DNA of 25,235 nt from CAYVMD01 sp964452465 (lineage in GTDB: Bacteria; Armatimonadota; JACIXR01), in assembly GCA_964452465.1 (NCBI GenBank), contig CAYVMD010000032.1, positions 1 to 25,235 of the forward strand, read 5' to 3'. The position numbers were made by a program, and so were the translations under genes. Of this stretch, positions 15,356-22,036 are shown one piece after another (within the stretch, counting starts at the first letter, position 1; every line of letters begins with the position of its first letter). The notes beneath the pieces were generated by a model. That model worked only from the letters and a program-made list of their open reading frames with translations, was not told the origin of the DNA and searched no databases.

Positions 15356-16359
15356 CACCGGAGTTAGGGATAGATCTGGGCACTTACAGCACCATCGTTT
15401 ACGCCAGAGGGAAGGGGATAATCCTGAGGGAGCCTAGCGTAGTGGCAAAGGATATAGAAACTGGGAAGGTGGTAGCTATGGGGGAGGAAGCTTATATTAT
15501 GCTGGGGAGAACCCCGGAGAACATCGTGGCAGCGCGCCCCTTAGTAGGGGGTGTAATCGGAGATTACACCACCACGGAGAGGATGCTCTATCTCCTACTA
15601 AGGAAGGTATGTGGGTGGCGCTCCATCTTTAAGCCCCGGGTGGTTATAAGCGTGCATACAGGTGCAACTAATGTAGAAAGAAGGGCAGTAATCGATGCTT
15701 GTAGGGAAGCAGGAGCGGGGGAGGTTTATCCCGTTGACGAGGTAATAGCTGCTGCTCTGGGGGCAAACCTACCCATAGATAGTCCCCTGGGCAACATGGT
15801 TGTGGATATCGGAGGAGGAACTACCAGCATAGGGGTTGTTTCCCTTTGGGGGATAGTGGTGCGGGCGTCCGTCCGTTGTGGTGGTTTAGATTTTGATGAG
15901 GCGATCATCCGCCATTTGAGAAGGAAGAATAACCTGATGATAGGGGAAAGGACAGCCGAGGAGGTAAAGATAAAAATCGGTTCGCTTTCTGGAGAGGATC
16001 CTTCTTCTATGGAGGTGCGGGGTAGGGACCTCCTCACGGGACTTCCCCATACGGTGCAAGTGGAGGCTAAAGAGATAAGGAATTCTTTCCTGGAAGTGGT
16101 GCAGGTTTTAATAGAGAGAATAAAGGAGGTATTGGAGAGAACGCCCCCCGAGTTATCGGCGGATATAGCGGAGAGGGGAGTGGCCCTCACTGGGGGTGGT
16201 TCGCTTCTCAGGGGATTGGATGCCTATTTGACGGAGGCAACGGGCATTCCCTTCCGTTTGGTGGAGGACCCTATATCCTGTGTAGCGGTGGGATTAGGAA
16301 AGGTATTGGAGAACTTAAGGGACCTTCTTAAAAAGGGCTACATTAGAAAAGAAGCATGA
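15343..16359 (+). CDS. mreB: MreB-family bacterial actin (divergent)
   Basis: This is a 338-residue actin-fold ATPase of the MreB/Mbl family, which forms membrane-associated filaments guiding cell-wall synthesis. Nucleotide-binding elements are LGIDLGTYSTIVYARGKGI (phosphate 1), VVDIGGGTTSIGVVSLWG (phosphate 2) and ALTGGGSLLRGLDAYL (adenosine). Several stretches that are nearly invariant in MreB are altered: GTYST for GTANT, HTGATNVERRAV for PTGVTAVERRAV, and DEVIAAALGANLPI for EEPMAAAIGAGLPI. mreC and mreD do not follow, so this may be a second MreB-like protein rather than the main rod-shape actin. It overlaps murA by 13 bp and has GGAAG 7 nt before its ATG. Confidence 0.9.
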   Translation: MSPLTPELGIDLGTYSTIVYARGKGIILREPSVVAKDIETGKVVAMGEEAYIMLGRTPENIVAARPLVGGVIGDYTTTERMLYLLLRKVCGWRSIFKPRVVISVHTGATNVERRAVIDACREAGAGEVYPVDEVIAAALGANLPIDSPLGNMVVDIGGGTTSIGVVSLWGIVVRASVRCGGLDFDEAIIRHLRRKNNLMIGERTAEEVKIKIGSLSGEDPSSMEVRGRDLLTGLPHTVQVEAKEIRNSFLEVVQVLIERIKEVLERTPPELSADIAERGVALTGGGSLLRGLDAYLTEATGIPFRLVEDPISCVAVGLGKVLENLRDLLKKGYIRKEA

Positions 16360-16375
16360 CATAGGAGGTGAGAGA

Positions 16376-16789
16376 ATGTCTTTGAGGGTAGGTATGGTTA
16401 TATTATTAATCCTTTCCGCCTTGTCTCCTCTCCTTCCTCAAGAAGGATTCTTCCCCGATGTCCCCACCAATCATTGGGCATATCCTTGTGTGCACGACCT
16501 CTGGAAGAAAGGGATACTGAAGGGCTATCCGGATGGGACTTTCAAGGGTGATAGACCCATTACGCGTTACGAGATGGCAGTTGCTATTGCGAGTGCCATG
16601 GAGTATCTCCAACTTAAGATAGAAAAAACCAAAGAAACTCAAGAGATACTCTCCATCCTTGGTGGGAGCAAGGAAAAACCGGCTTCCCTGACCGATATGG
16701 CCAAGGGGTTAGCCTATCTCTTGGAGAAGTTCGCCTTGGAGAAACTCTCCCTGGAAGCTCCCCCTGCTTCGCCTAAACCTGCAGATTGA
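16376..16789 (+). CDS. Small secreted protein with a single SLH domain
   Basis: This 137-residue protein begins with a hydrophobic signal segment (VGMVILLILSALSPLLP). One S-layer homology domain follows at about 25-75: FPDVPTNHWAYPCVHDLWKKG, then GILKGYPDGTFKGDRPITRYEMA. SLH domains bind secondary wall polymers or peptidoglycan and tether proteins to the cell surface; most proteins have three, so a lone domain plus a helical stretch and a Pro-rich tail (APPASPKPAD) is unusual. It could be a small wall-associated or periplasmic protein linking the envelope layers. The ATG has AGGAGGTGAGAG upstream. It is the last gene of the tldDE-murA-mreB operon, 16 bp after mreB, so it is probably co-expressed with wall synthesis genes. 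Confidence 0.8.
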   Translation: MSLRVGMVILLILSALSPLLPQEGFFPDVPTNHWAYPCVHDLWKKGILKGYPDGTFKGDRPITRYEMAVAIASAMEYLQLKIEKTKETQEILSILGGSKEKPASLTDMAKGLAYLLEKFALEKLSLEAPPASPKPAD

Positions 16790-16794
16790 CGGAG

Positions 16795-16823
16795 TTGGTT
16801 TGCCAAACTACACTCTTTAAAAT
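16795..16823 (+). promoter_or_regulatory. Putative promoter for the trk-aldolase-nfi-ABC gene run
   Basis: TTGGTT (16795-16800) and TAAAAT (16818-16823) are 17 bp apart in the 78-bp gap after the SLH gene. Transcription would start near 16830, leaving a leader of about 38 nt with a GGTGAAG site before the ATG at 16868. The 11-bp palindrome GTTTGCCAAAC (16798-16808) overlaps the -35 and spacer. No terminator hairpin is seen for the preceding operon. Confidence 0.45.
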
Positions 16824-16867
16824 AACGAAATCCCGATCTAAAAGATTTTTAGCCCGGTGAAGAACAG

Positions 16868-17275
16868 ATGAAAGTAATAATTATAGGCTGTGGAAGAGTA
16901 GGTTCTCTTGTTGCTCAATCCTTAGAAGCGGAGGGGCACTCTGTGGCCGTCATAGACAGAAACCCCGATGCCTTTAGGAGGCTTCCAGAGGGATTTAAGG
17001 GAAAGAAAATAGTGGCGGTGGGGATAGATAGCGAAGCCCTAAAGTCAGCGGGGATAGAGGAAGCAGATGCTCTCCTTGCCTTAACCGATGGAGATAACAC
17101 AAACGCTATGGTAGCCCAAATGGCCAGGGACATCTTCCATGTTCCGAAGGTGCTTGCTCGTATAAACGATCCTCTCCGCGCCGATACCTATCATGAATTG
17201 GGAATTCCCACCATTTGCCAAACCACCATCATGGCGCACCTCGTGCTCGAGAAAATCCTGGGAAAGAGGGATTAG
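16868..17275 (+). CDS. TrkA-N (RCK N-terminal) NAD-binding protein, single domain
   Basis: This 135-residue protein is a single Rossmann-fold RCK_N domain: VIIIGCGRVGSLVAQSLEAEG carries the GxGxxG dinucleotide loop, followed by the acidic strand end VIDRNP and the DNTNAMVAQMARD segment. It would bind NAD(H) and regulate a Trk/Ktr potassium channel from the cytoplasmic face. It has no RCK_C domain, unlike the gene immediately downstream, with which it probably pairs. No TrkH/KtrB membrane subunit is encoded in the window. It begins a long co-directional run and stops 3 bp before the next gene. Confidence 0.9.
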   Translation: MKVIIIGCGRVGSLVAQSLEAEGHSVAVIDRNPDAFRRLPEGFKGKKIVAVGIDSEALKSAGIEEADALLALTDGDNTNAMVAQMARDIFHVPKVLARINDPLRADTYHELGIPTICQTTIMAHLVLEKILGKRD

Positions 17276-17278
17276 AAG

Positions 17279-17944
17279 ATGTATGTAATAGTAGTAGGCG
17301 GAGGCAAATTAGGTTATCACTTGACAAAGGCGCTTTTGAAAGAAGGATATGAGGTATTGCTGATAGAAAAGGACAAGAATCGTTGGAATTTCCTCGAGCG
17401 GGAATTGGGGGAAGCGGTTATCCTGGGTGATGGTTGTGAATTGCGCGTTTTAGAGGAAGTTGGTTGTGCAAGGGCTGATGTTGTAGTGGCAGCTACAGGA
17501 CATGACGAGGATAATCTCACCATTTGTCAATTAGCCAAAAGGAGATTTGCGGTACCCCGGGTTATAGCGAGGGTTAACATGCCCCAGAATGAGGCTGTCT
17601 TAAAAGCGTTGGGGGTGGATGAGACGATTTGTGGAACAAGAATAGTCTATGATCTCATCAGACAAAGGATAGACTGGGACCGGGTTTTACCTTTAGCGCT
17701 TCTTAAAGAAGGAGGTTTGGAGATAGCCCAGATAACGGTGAGCCGATATTCACCTGCAGTGGGGAGAGCTCTCGCCTCCCTCGAGCTTCCTTCTAATTGC
17801 CTTTTCATTTCCATAATCCGGGGCAATGAGGTGCTCATTCCCACAGGCACCGTGTCCTTGGAGGCGGGGGACACCATAATAGTCCTTATCCCCCAGGACC
17901 AACTGGAGAATTTACAAAATCTCCTTTCCCCCAAGGAGAAATAA
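17279..17944 (+). CDS. trkA: TrkA/KtrA-type potassium uptake regulator (RCK_N + RCK_C)
   Basis: This 221-residue protein has an N-terminal RCK_N domain (VIVVGGGKLGYHLTKALLKEG with GxGxxG, acidic LLIEKDKNRW, about 1-120) and a C-terminal RCK_C domain (about 135-221, ending AGDTIIVLIPQDQLENLQNLL). It is the standard length for KtrA-like proteins that form the gating ring under a potassium channel. It lies 3 bp after a RCK_N-only gene; paired Trk genes of this kind are common in Clostridia and related thermophiles. The channel subunit must be elsewhere. The aldolase gene starts 2 bp after its stop. Confidence 0.92.
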   Translation: MYVIVVGGGKLGYHLTKALLKEGYEVLLIEKDKNRWNFLERELGEAVILGDGCELRVLEEVGCARADVVVAATGHDEDNLTICQLAKRRFAVPRVIARVNMPQNEAVLKALGVDETICGTRIVYDLIRQRIDWDRVLPLALLKEGGLEIAQITVSRYSPAVGRALASLELPSNCLFISIIRGNEVLIPTGTVSLEAGDTIIVLIPQDQLENLQNLLSPKEK

Positions 17945-17946
17945 AG

Positions 17947-18945
17947 ATGGGCTTGGTGAACTTAAACCAATTGCTCGAGGACGCGGAGAGAACCAATTAC
18001 GCAGTAGGTGGCTTTGTGCTCGTGAATTTAGAATGGCTCCAGGCCATTGCCGAGGCGGCGCGAAACAAGCTATCCCCCCTTGTTTTGTGCGTTGCCCAAG
18101 TCCATTTCGATTTCGTGGATATGGAGGCCTTAGCTCCCGCTATTCAACAGGCAGCAAGGGAATTACCCGTTCCCGTGGCGGTTCATCTTGACCATGGGAA
18201 ATCCTTAGAAGCGATTATGAAAGCGATAAAGTGCGGTTTCACCTCGGTGATGTTCGACGGTTCCGACCTACCATTTGAGGAGAATGTGGAGATAACGAGA
18301 AAGATCGTGGATTTCGCTCACTCCGTAGGCGTATCGGTGGAGGCGGAGTTGGGAGCGGTGGGGGGAGGTTATGGAAAGGAGGAGGGAGGAGAGGCTCCTC
18401 CCCCAGAACTCCTTACCGATCCCCTCCAGGCAGCGGAGTTCGTGCGAAGAACGAATTGCGATGCCCTCGCCGTGGCCATAGGTACCGTCCACGGCAAATA
18501 TAAGGGAAAGCCTAATCTCGATTTCGAACGCCTTAGAAAGATTAGAGAACTAACAAATCGTCCCCTTGTCCTCCACGGTGGCTCGGGCATTCCTCCTGAG
18601 GATGTGAGGCGAGCTATACAGTTGGGGGTGAGGAAAATAAACATCTATTACGATATGCAGAGGAGAGCGACGGAGAAGGTGAAGGAGTTATTTAGGGATT
18701 CTGCGGAGGTTGGTTACCCTCAAATAATGTCCGCTTGTAAGGAAGGAGTGAGGGAAGTAGCGGAATACTACATGGAGGTCTTCGGCTCAGCTAATAGATG
18801 TGCTACCATTAATCCCCTTTGTAATGCTTGTCAATCCTGTGCTCATGCTCAAGCATCCGCCCCTTCCTTACAATCCCTTAAGGTGTCCGAGGAAGAATTG
18901 GCGCGTCTTATTGCAAAAGCGGTTGCTGAAATCCTGAGGAGGTGA
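17947..18945 (+). CDS. Class II ketose-bisphosphate aldolase with Cys-rich linker and C-terminal helix
   Basis: The 332-residue protein belongs to the zinc-dependent fructose-bisphosphate/tagatose-bisphosphate aldolase family. Zinc and catalytic residues are in HLDHG (Asp82, His83), VEAELG (Glu134), GTVHGKY (His182) and VLHGGSGIP (His210); the phosphate-binding region is KINIYYDMQ (about 230-238). Whether the substrate is fructose, tagatose or another sugar bisphosphate cannot be decided. The family domain ends near residue 280, after which come a Cys-rich stretch (Cys285, 292, 295, 298), a short Ala/Ser/Pro linker and an amphipathic helix (EEELARLIAKAVAEIL) that resembles microcompartment encapsulation peptides. 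The gene is 2 bp after trkA and 5 bp before the Gfo/Idh/MocA gene, with which it may share a sugar pathway. Confidence 0.9.
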   Translation: MGLVNLNQLLEDAERTNYAVGGFVLVNLEWLQAIAEAARNKLSPLVLCVAQVHFDFVDMEALAPAIQQAARELPVPVAVHLDHGKSLEAIMKAIKCGFTSVMFDGSDLPFEENVEITRKIVDFAHSVGVSVEAELGAVGGGYGKEEGGEAPPPELLTDPLQAAEFVRRTNCDALAVAIGTVHGKYKGKPNLDFERLRKIRELTNRPLVLHGGSGIPPEDVRRAIQLGVRKINIYYDMQRRATEKVKELFRDSAEVGYPQIMSACKEGVREVAEYYMEVFGSANRCATINPLCNACQSCAHAQASAPSLQSLKVSEEELARLIAKAVAEILRR

Positions 18946-18950
18946 AGGTT

Positions 18951-19937
18951 ATGCTCAGATTAATCCAAGTAGGAGTAGGAGGCTTCGGTTGGTCGTGGAC
19001 GGATATAATTCTGCGGAACCCGAACGTCTCGTTAGTGGGAATGGTGGATATAAACGAGCAAGTTCTCGAGAAAGCAATCGAGGAAAGAGGGTTGCCCAAG
19101 GAGATAGGTTTTACCCATCTGAGAAAGGCGATAGATTCTCAACCAGCTGATGCAGTGCTGATAGTTACGCCTCCTGCTTCCCATAGGGAATTGGGAGAAA
19201 TCGCCCTTGAGGCAGGCTTGCATGTCCTTTGTGAGAAGCCCCTCTCGGATACCATAGAGGACGCGAAAGCGATGGTAAAAAGGAGCAAGGAAAGCGGGAA
19301 GATTTTGATGGTGAGCCAGAATTACCGCTTTTTCCGAGCAGCTCGCACCGCCAAGAAAGCTACGGAAAGGATAGGGAAGATAGGCTATGTGGACATCTCC
19401 TTCCATAAGGCTCCACGTTTCGAAGGCTTCAGACAAACCATGCCCTATCCTCTTCTCATAGACATGTCCATCCACCATTTCGACCTTCTTCGTTTCCTTA
19501 CCGGTCGAGACCCCCTTTTTCTTTCTGCCTTTTCGTGGCGCCCCTCCTGGTCTTGGTTTGAGGGGGACCCTTGCCTTTGTCTTTTTGTGGAATTAGAAGA
19601 TAATGTAAAGGGAGGTTACTTCGGCTCGTGGGTAAGCATAGGAGCGGAAACGCCCTGGGCTGGGGTGTGGCGAATACAAGGGGAGAAAGGGGCGGTGGTC
19701 TGGAATGAAGAGGGAGTTTTCGTAGCGGACGACGAGAAGATCGAGCTCGTAGAGATGGTGGACTTACCTTGGGAGGATAGGGCTTATGTGCTTGAGGAAT
19801 TCAGATTAGCGGTGGAGGAGGGGAGAAATCCGGAGTGCAGTGGGGAGGATAATTTAAAGAGCTTGGCCATGGTTTTTGCTTCCCTCGCTTCTATAAATCA
19901 GGGGAAACCCGTGTGTATTAGTGATTTTCTCAAATGA
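18951..19937 (+). CDS. Gfo/Idh/MocA-family NAD(P)-dependent oxidoreductase
   Basis: This is a 328-residue sugar- or polyol-type dehydrogenase. The N-terminal Rossmann fold opens LIQVGVGGFGWSW (GxGxxG-like), continues to VDIN, and has the family motif CEKPLS (about 95-100). The catalytic region includes the Asp/His pair in DMSIHHFDL. The substrate cannot be read from the sequence; such enzymes act on inositols, sugars and their derivatives, and the aldolase directly upstream hints at carbohydrate breakdown. A GTG at 18942 is in frame, but the ATG at 18951 is preferred because AGGAGG lies 8 nt upstream. Its stop region overlaps the endonuclease V start by 4 bp (ATGA). Confidence 0.9.
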   Translation: MLRLIQVGVGGFGWSWTDIILRNPNVSLVGMVDINEQVLEKAIEERGLPKEIGFTHLRKAIDSQPADAVLIVTPPASHRELGEIALEAGLHVLCEKPLSDTIEDAKAMVKRSKESGKILMVSQNYRFFRAARTAKKATERIGKIGYVDISFHKAPRFEGFRQTMPYPLLIDMSIHHFDLLRFLTGRDPLFLSAFSWRPSWSWFEGDPCLCLFVELEDNVKGGYFGSWVSIGAETPWAGVWRIQGEKGAVVWNEEGVFVADDEKIELVEMVDLPWEDRAYVLEEFRLAVEEGRNPECSGEDNLKSLAMVFASLASINQGKPVCISDFLK

Positions 19938-20644
19938 GGGTGCTTGACCTTCATAGATGGGATGTAAGCGCTGAGGAAGCTAAGAAAATACAACAGGAAC
20001 TTGCGGCAAGGGTTATCCTTACCCCTTCCTTCAACCTGAAGGATATAAAAACCGTTGCCGGGGTAGATGTCTCCTTCTTCGGGGACAATTCGCTTTCGGC
20101 AATAGTGGTAGTTAGTTTTCCCGATATGAGGGTCATAGAAGAAGAGGTAGCGGTGGTAAAGACTAACTTCCCTTATATTCCTGGTCTGTTAGCCTTTCGG
20201 GAAGCTCCACCTATAATAGAATGCGCCAAAAGGATAAAAAGCGACCCGGATATCCTTTTGATAGATGGGCAGGGCATTGCCCACCCAAGAAGATTCGGCA
20301 TCGCCTGCCATATCGGACTCCTTCTGGATAAACCTACTATTGGCTGTGCCAAATCGTGGCTCTTGGGAGAGAAGCAAGGGTATCCCCCTCTCCCTCCTTT
20401 GCCTTCAAAGAAGGGTACTTATGCCTATCTCAGCAATGGTGAGGAGGTAGTGGCGCTCGCATATAGGAGCGTGGAAGGAATAGCACCTATCTTCATCTCC
20501 CCGGGGCACAAAATTGACCTTAAAACTGCCTTAGAGGTAGTTAAAGCAACTTTGAGGGATGCGCAAAGGCTTCCCATTCCGCTCTTACTCGCCCATAACC
20601 TTGCGACGGAGAGCAAGAAGGGAGGTCAAAAAAGATTATTCTAA
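19934..20644 (+). CDS. nfi: Endonuclease V (deoxyinosine 3'-endonuclease)
   Basis: Endonuclease V nicks DNA near deoxyinosine, the product of adenine deamination, starting its repair; deamination is faster at high temperature. The 236-residue protein shows all family motifs: AGVDVSF (Asp45), PYIPGLLAFREAP with the wedge Tyr81 and Glu90, and LLIDGQGIAHPRRFG (Asp111, His117), plus CAKSWLLG and SPGHKI. These positions correspond closely to those of the Thermotoga enzyme. It overlaps the preceding oxidoreductase gene by 4 bp (ATGA), so translation is coupled, and ends 13 bp before the nitroreductase gene. No functional link to its neighbours is apparent. Confidence 0.96.
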   Translation: MRVLDLHRWDVSAEEAKKIQQELAARVILTPSFNLKDIKTVAGVDVSFFGDNSLSAIVVVSFPDMRVIEEEVAVVKTNFPYIPGLLAFREAPPIIECAKRIKSDPDILLIDGQGIAHPRRFGIACHIGLLLDKPTIGCAKSWLLGEKQGYPPLPPLPSKKGTYAYLSNGEEVVALAYRSVEGIAPIFISPGHKIDLKTALEVVKATLRDAQRLPIPLLLAHNLATESKKGGQKRLF

Positions 20645-20657
20645 GGAGGCGAGATTA

Positions 20658-21356
20658 ATGAAAGCGGGAAGGATATTTATTTCAATTTTGGTGGGCTTGA
20701 TATTTGTCAACCTTTTCGTTCCGGAGGCTGGAAGGGGAAGACAAATATCCCTTGGGGAATTGAAGGTTGGGCAGGAAATTTCTCTGCCCTCGCCTAATTT
20801 GAAAGGGAGCATGTCGGTCGAAGAGGCTTTGGCGAAGAGGAGGTCCATTAGATCGTTTCAGGATAGGTCGCTCACCCTTAACCAAATATCTCAACTCCTT
20901 TGGGCGGCCCAGGGGATCACCGAACCCCAAAGAAGACTACGCACCGCTCCTTCCGCAGGGGCTACTTATCCCTATGAGGTTTATTTCGTAACCAAGGAAG
21001 GAGTCTTTCGCTATATTCCCCAAGGACACAAGGCGAGCAAGGTGAAAAACGGAGATGTGAGGGGAAGCCTCGCTCAGGCAGCATATGGTCAGCAATGGGT
21101 TCGGCAGGCACCTCTCACGATAATCCTATCCGCCATCTTCTCTCGCACAACTCAGAGATATGGGGAACGAGGGAAGATGTATGTCTATATAGAGGCGGGG
21201 CACATCGCCCAGAATGTTCACCTCCAAGCAGTGGGCTTAGGATTGGGTTCCGTTCCCGTTGGCGCCTTCGATCCCGAGAGCGTTAAGAAAGCAGGAGGAG
21301 TAGCGGAGGGAGAGGTCGTTTACCTTATCCCGGTGGGCTATCCGGCTGTCCGTTGA
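20658..21356 (+). CDS. SagB-type nitroreductase-fold FMN oxidoreductase, probably exported
   Basis: This 232-residue protein has a nitroreductase-fold FMN domain of the SagB/ThcOx type: RRSIRSFQDRSLTLNQISQL and RTAPSAGATYPYEVYFV are the typical FMN-binding openings, and VHLQAVGLGLGSVPVGAFD the later motif. In thiazole/oxazole peptide pathways SagB oxidises azolines, but many stand-alone members of unknown role exist and no cyclodehydratase is present here. The N-terminus is a short basic segment plus a hydrophobic stretch (FISILVGLIFVNLFV), suggesting export or membrane anchoring, which is unusual for a flavin enzyme of this family. The ATG at 20658 follows AAGGAGG by 8 nt; the longer open frame from 20559 is not supported. 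Its stop overlaps the TTG start of the ABC ATPase. Confidence 0.87.
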   Translation: MKAGRIFISILVGLIFVNLFVPEAGRGRQISLGELKVGQEISLPSPNLKGSMSVEEALAKRRSIRSFQDRSLTLNQISQLLWAAQGITEPQRRLRTAPSAGATYPYEVYFVTKEGVFRYIPQGHKASKVKNGDVRGSLAQAAYGQQWVRQAPLTIILSAIFSRTTQRYGERGKMYVYIEAGHIAQNVHLQAVGLGLGSVPVGAFDPESVKKAGGVAEGEVVYLIPVGYPAVR

Positions 21357-22036
21357 GGGATTCCTTCAAGGTCATAGAAGTAATCGATTTAGGCAAAAGT
21401 TACGGGGATAAAGTCGTCCTAAAGAACATTTCCCTTTCCCTTGAGGAAGGGGAATTTTTTGGTCTTTTAGGAGCAAGAGGGGCGGGGAAAACCACCTTGC
21501 TAAGGATCCTTGCCTCTTGGTCGGCGCCCGACAGGGGGAAGGTCTTCCTGAGAGGGAAAGTGCATCTCATCGATGGAGCTATTAATTGTTTGGATCCTTA
21601 CCTTAGCGTTTGGCAAAACCTTTGGCTGTTTTCTGCTTTCTATGGTATTCCTTATAGGGAAAGAAAAAAGGAGATAATGAGGCTTTTGTCCCTATCGAAG
21701 ATGTGGGAATTGAGGCATAGGAAAATCGCTTACCTTTCCTCAAGGGAAAAGGGGATAGTCGAGGTTACAAGGGGAATCCTCTCCAAACCTTCTCTCCTAT
21801 TACTTGATCAACCGGAATCCTTCCTCGATTCCCAAGGGGTGCAATTTCTCCTCGAGCAAATAAGGGAGCTAAGGGAGGAGAATGATACCTCCATACTTTG
21901 GGCTACCGATAAGCCTTCCCTCTTAGAATCCGCCGATAGGATAGCGATTATTAAGGAAGGAAGCATCCTTGCCTGTGATACTCCCTCCAACCTCAAAAGA
22001 GAGGGGCTTCTGGAGAAACCTCCCGATGTTCCCTGA
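21353..22036 (+). CDS. ABC transporter ATP-binding protein with degenerate catalytic motifs
   Basis: This is a 227-residue nucleotide-binding domain. Walker A is intact (GARGAGKTT, 40-48), but the other catalytic motifs have drifted. The signature is LSSREKG (128-134) rather than LSGGQ. Walker B ends LLLLDQPE, with Gln153 where the catalytic Glu belongs. The H-loop reads WATDKP with no His. No clear Q-loop Gln is seen. It probably binds ATP but may hydrolyse it poorly, or works as one half of an asymmetric pair. The start is a TTG overlapping the nitroreductase stop (TTGA), without a Shine-Dalgarno, so it would depend on translational coupling; no ATG or GTG precedes the first domain strand. 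The permease gene two positions downstream is the likely partner. Confidence 0.88.
   Translation: MRDSFKVIEVIDLGKSYGDKVVLKNISLSLEEGEFFGLLGARGAGKTTLLRILASWSAPDRGKVFLRGKVHLIDGAINCLDPYLSVWQNLWLFSAFYGIPYRERKKEIMRLLSLSKMWELRHRKIAYLSSREKGIVEVTRGILSKPSLLLLDQPESFLDSQGVQFLLEQIRELREENDTSILWATDKPSLLESADRIAIIKEGSILACDTPSNLKREGLLEKPPDVP

Noticed and set aside
16790..16867. Riboswitch, such as one for K+ or c-di-AMP, before the Trk genes.
   Set aside because: The whole gap is 78 bp and the predicted leader about 38 nt, too short for a known riboswitch fold.
11346..21356. A RiPP (thiazole/oxazole peptide) cluster, because TldD/E and a SagB-type enzyme are in the same window.
   Set aside because: They are separated by about 7 kb of unrelated genes, no cyclodehydratase or docking protein is present, and I find no precursor-peptide ORF in the gaps.
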